In this document: positions 8,220 to 13,747 of the stretch, piece by piece
Position numbering within the stretch: the stretch's first letter is position 1
Layout: every line of letters begins with the position of its first letter
Origin: Clostridia bacterium
GTDB lineage: Bacteria > Bacillota > Clostridia > Oscillospirales > CAG-272
Assembly (NCBI GenBank): GCA_017408535.1
Contig: JAFQUL010000005.1
Coordinates: 1-20,089 of the forward strand
Length of the DNA stretch: 20,089 bases
Direction: 5' to 3'
Notes under the pieces: generated by a model
Told to the model about the DNA's origin: nothing
Database searches by the model: none
What the model saw: the letters and a program-made list of their open reading frames with translations, nothing else
Translations under genes and position numbers: made by a program

Positions 8220-8657
8220 ATGAAAGACAGATACGGCAGAAAAATATCCTTTAAGGAAAAGCTGATAAGCTTTATGTACGGCAGAAACGGAGCTGACGCT
8301 CTCGGAAATTTTGCTCTGATACTTTATCTTGTTCTTTCGATAGTTAACGGGTTTATTACTTCTCTCGTGGCGTCCCTTATTATCAGTCTCCTCTGTTATG
8401 GACTCCTTATATACTCTTTCTTCAGAATGCTCTCCCGCAATGTTACCGCACGAAGAAGGGAAAATCAGGCATTTTGCTCTGTGGGCAGAAAAGTACGCGA
8501 TTTCTTTCGCCTCGCAAGAAATAAGTGGAAGGACAGAAAAACTCACGTTTACGTAAAATGTCCCTCCTGCAAAAACACTCTCCGCCTTCCGAAGCAGAAG
8601 GGTGAGCATACTGTCAAATGTCCTTGCTGTAGCGAGAGATTTGCACTTAAAGTTTAA
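8220..8657 (+). CDS. Small membrane protein with C-terminal zinc ribbon
   Basis: This 145-residue protein has no assigned function. A basic N-terminus containing FMYGRNGADALGNF leads into two hydrophobic segments (about residues 29-48 and 50-70), a basic linker, and a zinc ribbon made by CPSC (Cys114, Cys117) and CPCC (Cys134, Cys137), with LRLPKQKGEHTVKC between. The pattern of a YGR-x-G-x-D element, membrane hairpin and terminal zinc ribbon looks familiar from uncharacterised proteins of gut Clostridia (from memory, not a search). GGAGG at 8209-8213 supports the ATG. It may have its own transcript or read-through from the upstream gene. Confidence 0.8.
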   Translation: MKDRYGRKISFKEKLISFMYGRNGADALGNFALILYLVLSIVNGFITSLVASLIISLLCYGLLIYSFFRMLSRNVTARRRENQAFCSVGRKVRDFFRLARNKWKDRKTHVYVKCPSCKNTLRLPKQKGEHTVKCPCCSERFALKV

Positions 8658-8666
8658 TATATTTCG

Positions 8667-8705
8667 AAGGTACCGTGTTCCCCGGAACGCAGTACCTTCT
8701 CTTTT
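8667..8705 (+). terminator. Intrinsic terminator after zinc-ribbon gene
   Basis: AAGGTACCGTGTTC (8667-8680) pairs with GAACGCAGTACCTT (8685-8698), with one mismatch and one G-U pair, around a four-base loop. TCTCTTTT follows directly. This is a good Rho-independent terminator closing the preceding transcript. Confidence 0.75.
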
Positions 8706-8754
8706 GCTTATATTTAAGTCTTGTGCTTTTGTTTAAGTATTCTCTCACTCTGCA

Positions 8755-8783
8755 TTGTGTTTTTCACAGGGTCATGCTATAAT
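8755..8783 (+). promoter_or_regulatory. Extended -10 promoter for the family 2 glycosidase
   Basis: TTGTGT (8755-8760) lies 17 bases before TATAAT (8778-8783), and TGC immediately before the hexamer makes an extended -10 (TGnTATAAT). It sits 38 bases before the glycosidase ATG. No obvious operator or cre-like palindrome overlaps it. Confidence 0.75.
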
Positions 8784-8821
8784 GAAAAAGGCTGAAACAT
8801 TACAAAATAAGGAGATTTGGT

Positions 8822-10579
8822 ATGAGCAATCAAGCAGTGCAGTGTCCTCGTGCAGAACATCCTAATCCGCAATGGGAAAGAGAGAACTGGAAAAATCTAA
8901 ACGGTATATGGATGTTCGAAATAGATAATTCAAAGAGCGGCGAAGATCGCGGTCTTCAAAACGCAGACAAGCTTGAAGGAGAGATATTGCTACCCTTCTG
9001 CCCTGAATCTGATCTGTCGGGTGTGGGTGTTAAGGATTTCATGTACTGCGTATGGTATAAAAAGGTTATTTGTTTTACGGAGGAGGAACTTTCAGGTAAC
9101 CGTATTCTGTTTCATATCGGTGCGGCGGACTTTGAAACAAAGGTCTGGGTCAACGGTAAGATGATAGGCTTACCGCATATCGGTTGCGGTTCGCCGATAG
9201 AATATGATATTACATCTGAACTGGTTAAAGGAGAAAACATAGTAACGGTGGCATGCTACGATGATACGCGCAGTCCCCGTCAACCGGGCGGTAAACAGTG
9301 CAGGGAACACCGTTCACGTGGATGTTTTTATACCCGTACCACCGGTATATGGCAGACAGTGTGGTATGAAGTCGTTCCCGAAAGCTATATCAAGTACGCA
9401 AAGCTGCTCCCCGACCTCGTAAACGGCACGGTCACGGTATTGACAGAGCTGCGCGGAACGGGCGATCTTTCGGCTGAGGTATATTATAACGGTAAAAAGG
9501 TCGGTGAGGCAAAAAAGAAGGATCTGTCGGTAACGGGACAGATGGAGATCAGTCTGTCCGAGATCCACCCGTGGGAACTCGGCTGTGGTGGGCTGTACGA
9601 TATGATTCTAAATTTCGGAAATGATCGGGTCAAGACCTATTTCGGTCTGCGTTCGGTGGAACTGAAGGACGGCAAATTTCTGCTCAATGGCAAATGCGTG
9701 TTTCAGAGAATGGTTCTGGATCAGGGGTTCTATCCCGATGGCATTTGGACGGCTCCCAGCGAAGAGGCACTGATCAAAGATATTCAGTGCAGTCTGTCAG
9801 TAGGCTTCAACGGTGCAAGATTACATCAAAAAGTGTTTGAACCCAGATTCCTTTATCATTGTGACAGACTCGGCTATATGGTCTGGGGTGAGTACAATAG
9901 CTGTGGCATAGATTATTCCGATATTACAAGCCTCTCTTATTTTCTGCCGGACTGGATGGCAGTGGTCAGACGTGATTTCAACCATCCTGCCATTATTGGC
10001 TGGTGCCCTCTCAATGAGACCTGGGATTTCGGGCCTCAGTGTAAGAGAAGGAGCAGCGAGCTTGTACGTATCATCTACCGGCAGACAAAGCTGGCTGACC
10101 CTACCCGTCCCTGCATCGATACCAGCGGCAACTATCACGTTATAACAGATATCTATGACGTTCACGATTATGACCAGGATCCTGTTAATTTTAAGGAAAA
10201 TTATGATAAACTGGTTACAAAGAACAGCCTTTACGATAAGGTCAACCGTGCAGGAACACGCCAGACCTGGAAGGGTGAGCCGGTGTTCGTATCAGAATAC
10301 GGCGGCATCGGCATCAATTTGGACGATGATAACTGCGGCCGTACAAAGCCATGGTGCTGTGGAAAGTCCACTAAGAGTTTTGAGGAATACTACGCGCGAT
10401 ACAAAGGGCTGACCGACGCATTGCTCAATAATCCACGAATCCTCGGCTTCTGTTATACTCAGCTGACAGACGTTGAGCAGGAGCAGAACGGACTTTTCAC
10501 TTATGACGGAAGAGAGCCGAAATTTGACGTAAAGATTCTGTACGAGATCAACAGCCGCAAGGCAGCGATCGAGGACTGA
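8822..10579 (+). CDS. Glycoside hydrolase family 2 enzyme, cytosolic, substrate unknown
   Basis: This 585-residue protein has the family 2 order: an N-terminal jelly-roll sugar-binding domain (PQWERENWKNLNGIWMFEID to about residue 190), an immunoglobulin-like domain (to about 280), and a TIM barrel. The acid/base Glu399 is in PLNETWDFG and the nucleophile Glu492 is in FVSEYGGIG, both at the standard positions of retaining family 2 enzymes. There is no signal peptide, so it probably cleaves imported oligosaccharides. The substrate (galactoside, glucuronide, arabinoside or other) cannot be told from sequence. The protein has 20 Cys residues. AAGGAG at 8809-8814 precedes the ATG. It is monocistronic between a promoter and a terminator, with no transporter or regulator nearby. 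Confidence 0.9.
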   Translation: MSNQAVQCPRAEHPNPQWERENWKNLNGIWMFEIDNSKSGEDRGLQNADKLEGEILLPFCPESDLSGVGVKDFMYCVWYKKVICFTEEELSGNRILFHIGAADFETKVWVNGKMIGLPHIGCGSPIEYDITSELVKGENIVTVACYDDTRSPRQPGGKQCREHRSRGCFYTRTTGIWQTVWYEVVPESYIKYAKLLPDLVNGTVTVLTELRGTGDLSAEVYYNGKKVGEAKKKDLSVTGQMEISLSEIHPWELGCGGLYDMILNFGNDRVKTYFGLRSVELKDGKFLLNGKCVFQRMVLDQGFYPDGIWTAPSEEALIKDIQCSLSVGFNGARLHQKVFEPRFLYHCDRLGYMVWGEYNSCGIDYSDITSLSYFLPDWMAVVRRDFNHPAIIGWCPLNETWDFGPQCKRRSSELVRIIYRQTKLADPTRPCIDTSGNYHVITDIYDVHDYDQDPVNFKENYDKLVTKNSLYDKVNRAGTRQTWKGEPVFVSEYGGIGINLDDDNCGRTKPWCCGKSTKSFEEYYARYKGLTDALLNNPRILGFCYTQLTDVEQEQNGLFTYDGREPKFDVKILYEINSRKAAIED

Positions 10580-10658
10580 GAAGCCGACAAAATATATATC
10601 ACTAAAAGCTGACGAAAATAGGACACTTGATTTCCGAGGGATATACAGCAAGAAATAG

Positions 10659-10694
10659 AAAATCCGATATGGATAAACTCCATATCGGATTTTT
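10659..10694. terminator. Strong bidirectional terminator after the glycosidase gene
   Basis: AAAATCCGATATGGA (10659-10673) and its exact reverse complement (10679-10693) form a 15-bp perfect stem with loop TAAAC. The stem ends in a run of T on the plus strand (10690-10694) and, by symmetry, a T-rich end on the minus strand. Confidence 0.85.
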
Positions 10695-10736
10695 CGATCT
10701 TGGTGCAAAGATGCGGGATATAAAAAATTAAAAGAG

Positions 10737-10765
10737 AAAATGCCTCACGTTCGTAAGGCATTTTT
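10737..10765. terminator. Second terminator hairpin, shares its arm with the tRNA terminator
   Basis: AAAATGCCTCACG (10737-10749) pairs with CGTAAGGCATTTT (10752-10764) with one mismatch; T-rich sequence flanks both sides. Twelve bases of its left arm (AAAATGCCTCAC) are identical to 10949-10960 in the hairpin next to tRNA-Glu, suggesting a duplication. Confidence 0.75.
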
Positions 10766-10778
10766 AGTATTCATTTAA

Positions 10779-10797
10779 GGCCCGCACGAGAATGGAA
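10779..10797 (-). pseudogene. Decayed copy of the tRNA-Glu 3' end
   Basis: Positions 10779-10797 match the T-loop, T-stem and acceptor 3' strand of the intact tRNA-Glu at 10984-11002 in 16 of 19 bases, in the same orientation. Each copy is followed, in minus-strand direction, by a terminator with the same AAAATGCCTCAC arm at similar spacing. Past the T-loop the sequence is unrelated to a tRNA, so only a 3' fragment is present. It may be a remnant of a tandem tRNA-Glu copy or a tRNA-derived attachment site. Confidence 0.45.
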
Positions 10798-10822
10798 TAT
10801 ATTCGCTGTTGCGAACATATTC
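10795..10822. repeat. Inverted repeat hairpin
   Basis: GAATATATTCGC (10795-10806) pairs with GCGAACATATTC (10811-10822), with a single mismatch, around loop TGTT. It lies directly after the tRNA-Glu 3' remnant and just before the large palindrome. Confidence 0.6.
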
Positions 10823-10825
10823 TTA

Positions 10826-10919
10826 CAAGTTACCTTAACAACTTAGCTAAGTTGTTAAGCAACTCGATCCGGTTGGCAGATAGGCGGTCAAACAGCTCTT
10901 TACGCTGCACGGTAACTTG
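10826..10919. repeat. Nested inverted repeats around a 26-bp perfect palindrome
   Basis: CAAGTTACC (10826-10834) has its exact reverse complement at 10911-10919, 76 bases away. Inside, half-site CTTAACAACTTAG (10834-10846) is followed with no spacer by its exact reverse complement (10847-10859), giving a 26-bp perfect palindrome. As RNA this would be an 11-bp hairpin with an AGCT loop enclosed by a 9-bp closing stem. A further short stem, CAGC/GCTG, lies before the closing strand. It could be a structured RNA, an operator or a mobile palindromic repeat; none is recognised. Confidence 0.55.
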
Positions 10920-10943
10920 CTTTCGATTACGATCTAGGGTCAC
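10830..10943 (-). CDS. Candidate 37-residue open frame, doubtful
   Basis: On the minus strand a frame opens at GTG (10941-10943) and ends at TAA (10830-10832). It reads VTLDRNRKQVTVQRKELFDR and ends LLNNLAKLLR. It is rich in charged residues and Leu, with an amphipathic-helix look, but it lies inside the nested inverted repeats, starts inside a terminator stem and has only a weak GAGG 11 bases upstream. It may be chance, or the C-terminal remnant of a lost gene. Confidence 0.2.
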   Translation of the reverse strand: MTLDRNRKQVTVQRKELFDRLSANRIELLNNLAKLLR

Positions 10944-10988
10944 TATAGAAAATGCCTCACAACTGTGAGGCATTTTCTATGGTGACCC
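10937..10988 (-). terminator. 24-bp hairpin terminator overlapping the 3' end of tRNA-Glu
   Basis: Arms 10937-10960 and 10965-10988 pair over 24 positions with one G-U pair and the loop AACT (plus strand). The core GTGAGGCATTTTCT gives a terminator for minus-strand tRNA transcription. Unusually, the outer part of the stem includes the tRNA's own acceptor 3' strand and CCA: GGGTCAC next to the tRNA end is matched by GTGACCC beyond the terminator. Confidence 0.8.
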
Positions 10989-11054
10989 GTACGAGAATCG
11001 AACTCGTGTTACCGCCGTGAAAGGGCGGTGTCTTAGCCGCTTGACCAACGGGCC
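10980..11054 (-). tRNA. tRNA-Glu (anticodon TTC)
   Basis: Read on the minus strand, the gene begins GGCCCGTTGGTCAAGCGG and ends ACGGGTCACCA, with CCA encoded (10980-10982). The acceptor strands GGCCCGT and ACGGGTC pair with one G-U; the anticodon loop is CTTTCAC with TTC at 11019-11021; the T-arm is ACGAG-TTCGATT-CTCGT. All cloverleaf arms form. The 5' end at 11054 directly touches the CCA of the upstream tRNA-Met. Confidence 0.96.
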
Positions 11055-11131
11055 TGGTAGCGGAAGTTGGACTTGAACCCACGACCTATCGGGTATGAAC
11101 CGATTGCTCTAGCCAACTGAGCTATTCCGCC
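11055..11131 (-). tRNA. tRNA-Met, elongator type (anticodon CAT)
   Basis: Minus-strand sequence starts GGCGGAATAGCTCAGTTGG and ends TTCCGCTACCA with encoded CCA (11055-11057). The anticodon stem ATCGG/CCGAT encloses TTCATAC, giving CAT at 11095-11097. The anticodon stem lacks the three consecutive G-C pairs of initiator tRNA and the acceptor begins with a G1 pair (G-U), so it is an elongator Met tRNA rather than fMet. An Ile tRNA with modified CAU is possible but less like this sequence. Confidence 0.92.
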
Positions 11132-11163
11132 ACATATTAATGCCGCAACTGCGGTACTTGGCT

Positions 11164-11192
11164 ATTATACCACAGAAAAAAAGGTTTGTCAA
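11164..11192 (-). promoter_or_regulatory. Consensus promoter of the tRNA-Met/tRNA-Glu unit
   Basis: On the minus strand TTGACA (11187-11192) and TATAAT (11164-11169) are both exact consensus hexamers with a 17-base spacer, and TGG before the -10 also makes it an extended -10. The predicted start is near 11157, about 26 bases before tRNA-Met. It is divergent from the rnf promoter, with about 80 bases between their -35 elements. Confidence 0.92.
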
Positions 11193-11273
11193 TATCTTTT
11201 TTGAGGATTTTTGGGAGTATTTTTCTTTTGTTAAAATAGTGACGAATTACCATAAATATTAATAAAATTGTTG

Positions 11274-11302
11274 TTGAATTGTTATGCTTTTTATTGTATA
11301 AT
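11274..11302 (+). promoter_or_regulatory. Probable promoter of the rnf operon
   Basis: TTGAAT (11274-11279) and TATAAT (11297-11302) are separated by 17 bases in a very AT-rich region, 66 bases before the rnfC start codon. No Rex-type operator or other clear palindrome was seen around it. Confidence 0.7.
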
Positions 11303-11368
11303 ACTTAAAATAGGTGTAAGTGTGCCTATGTGGCATTTTTTACATATTACAAGCAAGAGGTGAAAGTA

Positions 11369-12688
11369 TTGGCATATACATTCAGAGGCGGCACTCACGT
11401 AAGGGAATATAAGTATACAAGTAAGTGCCCCATAGAGAAAATGGCTGCTCCCGATACGGTATATATACCTTTGTCACAGCATATCGGTGCAATGTGTACC
11501 CCCCTTGTAAAGGTTGGTGACAGCGTACTTCGCGGACAGAAGATAGGTGACGTGGAGGGTGGACTTGGCTGTCCTGTGCATTCCAGCGTTTCCGGTAAGG
11601 TTACCGAGATAAGGGAAGTGCCTACTCCCACCGGACAGAAGAATAAATACGTTGTTATAGAGAACGATCATCTTGATACTGTATCCCCCGATGTCCGACC
11701 TTTCGGAAAGGCCATCCAGGATACTACGACCGAGGAGATAATTGAGGTCATCCGCCGTGCCGGTATCTCCGGTATGGGCGGTGCTACCTTCCCCACTTAC
11801 GCAAAGATCAGCTCCGCTATCGATAAGGTGGACTGCATGATCATAAACTGTGCAGAGTGCGAGCCTTTTATTACCGCTAACCACAGATTGCTTCTTGAGC
11901 AGCCTGAGGCGGTGGTCAACGGTGCGAAGATCTTAATGAAGGCTCTTAAGCTCCGTCTTGCTCACCTTGCGGTAGAGGATAATAAATTCGATGCTATTCT
12001 TGCGCTTGATGACGTCGTAGACGGAAGCCCTCTTTTCAAGGTCAGCGTTATGAAGACCAAATACCCCCAGGGTGATGAGCGTCAGCTGATATACGCTATC
12101 ACCGGACGTGAGATCCCCCAGGGCAAGCTTCCCGCCGACGTTGGCTGTGTGGTATTCAATGCAGAGACCTGTGCGGCCGTATATAAGGCATTCTCTCTCG
12201 GTATGCCCCTTATTGAGAGAATAGTGACTGCATCCGGCGACTGTCTCGATACCCCGAAGAACCTTCTGGTCCCCATCGGTACTCCCTACAGCGCAATTGC
12301 CGATTTCTGCGGCGGTTACATTGAGGAGCCCGAGAAGATCATCAACGGCGGTCCTATGATGGGAATGGCCCAGTGGGATGTGGATGCTCCGGTAACAAAG
12401 GGCACCTCCGCTGTCCTTTTCCTCTCAAAGAAGATGAACAGCAGATACGAACAGCCCGAGAGCTGTATCAGATGCGGCAGATGTGTCCGTGCCTGCCCTA
12501 TGCACCTTATGCCGAACTATATTGCGGCTTATGCCAGAAAGCATGATCCCGAGAATGCCGAGAGCTACGGCGCACTTTCCTGCGTTGAGTGCGGCTCCTG
12601 TGCATACAACTGTCCTGCGCATATTCCGATAGTTCAGTACATAAAAGTTGCCAAGAGCGAGATACGTGACGCAAAGGCAAAAAAATGA
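11369..12688 (+). CDS. rnfC: Rnf complex subunit RnfC, NADH-binding iron-sulfur protein
   Basis: RnfC is the cytoplasmic NAD(H)-interacting subunit of the ion-pumping ferredoxin:NAD+ oxidoreductase. The start was placed at TTG 11369 (then AYTFRGGTHV), preceded by GAGGTG at 11357-11362. The alternative GTG at 11330 would add 13 residues and has no such site. RnfC features are FRGGTHV near the N-terminus, a barrel-sandwich segment (IPLSQHIGAMCTPLVKVGD), GISGMGGATFPTYAK for nucleotide binding, INCAECEPFITANH, and two ferredoxin-type clusters near the C-terminus: CIRCGRCVRACP and CVECGSCAYNCP. The product is 439 residues, in the usual range. It is the first gene of an rnfCDGEAB order typical of Clostridia. 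Confidence 0.96.
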   Translation: MAYTFRGGTHVREYKYTSKCPIEKMAAPDTVYIPLSQHIGAMCTPLVKVGDSVLRGQKIGDVEGGLGCPVHSSVSGKVTEIREVPTPTGQKNKYVVIENDHLDTVSPDVRPFGKAIQDTTTEEIIEVIRRAGISGMGGATFPTYAKISSAIDKVDCMIINCAECEPFITANHRLLLEQPEAVVNGAKILMKALKLRLAHLAVEDNKFDAILALDDVVDGSPLFKVSVMKTKYPQGDERQLIYAITGREIPQGKLPADVGCVVFNAETCAAVYKAFSLGMPLIERIVTASGDCLDTPKNLLVPIGTPYSAIADFCGGYIEEPEKIINGGPMMGMAQWDVDAPVTKGTSAVLFLSKKMNSRYEQPESCIRCGRCVRACPMHLMPNYIAAYARKHDPENAESYGALSCVECGSCAYNCPAHIPIVQYIKVAKSEIRDAKAKK

Positions 12689-12724
12689 GACAAATAATTG
12701 GTTTAGTGAAGAAAGGGGACTGAT

Positions 12725-13747
12725 ATGAAAAATGATCAGAACGTTAGTACAAGAATAGTGGCACCTTCTCTTCTGACCGTATCGCCTTCTCCTCATATAA
12801 AGAAAGGGATAACCACCCGCGGTATTATGATCGACGTGGTGATCGCACTGCTTCCCGCTCTTGTGTGGAGTATATACGTGTTCGGCTTCCGCAGCTTGTC
12901 CGTGGTGCTTGTATCGGTGGCATCCTGTGTGATATTCGAGGTGCTTTTCGAGCTTATTGCCCGTAAACCTATAACCGTGCTTGATTTTTCCGCTGTTGTC
13001 AGCGGTGTACTGCTCGGTTTCAATATGCCGGCGACCGTTCCGCTGTGGATACCCATCGTAGGCGGAGCATTTGCTATGATAGTTGTAAAGGGACTTTTCG
13101 GCGGTCTTGGCAAAAACATAGTCAATCCTATCCTTGCGGCGAGAGTTTTCCTCTTCTCCTGGACGGATATAATCAATACTTTCTCCGAACCCTTCAGCTC
13201 TCTTCCGATATTCAGCTTTTCCGTTGACAGTGCAGACATCGTTGCGTCAGCCACTCCTCTCTCCCCCATGAAGGAGGGTATGTTGCCTGACAATTCTCTT
13301 GTTGATATGGTGCTTGGTACCAAGAGCGGCTGTCTCGGCGAGGTTTCCGGCCTTCTCATTGCGGTAGGCGGTATATATCTTCTTGCCCGCCGTGTTATAA
13401 CCTGGCACATTCCCGTTGCCTACATCGGCACGGTGATGCTTATCACCTTCCTTTTCCCGATGGCGGGAGAGGATGCAGTACAGTTTATGCTGTACCAGAC
13501 ATTCTCCGGCGGTCTCATTCTCGGTGCGGTATTTATGGCTACCGACTACGTGACCTCACCTATAACCGAGATGGGTAAGCTGATATTCGGTGTCGGATGC
13601 GGACTCCTGACGGTGTTTATACGTTATTTCGGCGGTTATCCCGAGGGTGTTTCCTTTGCGATACTTATAATGAACCTTCTTGTAGGATATATCGACAAAT
13701 TCACAAAGCCCAAGAGATTCGGAGGTGTGACTAAGGATGCAAAATAA
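12725..13747 (+). CDS. rnfD: Rnf complex subunit RnfD, membrane flavoprotein
   Basis: RnfD is a polytopic membrane subunit (340 residues, about nine hydrophobic segments) that carries covalent FMN and takes part in ion translocation. The cytoplasmic start VSPSPHIKKGITTRGIM is typical. The FMN attachment motif appears as VASATPLS, with Thr177 as the expected linked residue. Other conserved stretches are KGLFGGLGKNIVNPILAARVFL and ATDYVTSPIT. AAAGGGG at 12712-12718 supports the ATG. The last 11 bases overlap rnfG, indicating translational coupling. Confidence 0.96.
   Translation: MKNDQNVSTRIVAPSLLTVSPSPHIKKGITTRGIMIDVVIALLPALVWSIYVFGFRSLSVVLVSVASCVIFEVLFELIARKPITVLDFSAVVSGVLLGFNMPATVPLWIPIVGGAFAMIVVKGLFGGLGKNIVNPILAARVFLFSWTDIINTFSEPFSSLPIFSFSVDSADIVASATPLSPMKEGMLPDNSLVDMVLGTKSGCLGEVSGLLIAVGGIYLLARRVITWHIPVAYIGTVMLITFLFPMAGEDAVQFMLYQTFSGGLILGAVFMATDYVTSPITEMGKLIFGVGCGLLTVFIRYFGGYPEGVSFAILIMNLLVGYIDKFTKPKRFGGVTKDAK

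Noticed and set aside
10580..10980. T-box riboswitch or SRP/6S RNA in the gap before the tRNAs
   Set aside because: No T-box bulge sequence (TGGNACC type), SRP tetraloop core or 6S bubble could be found; the hairpins there fit terminators and an unassigned repeat.
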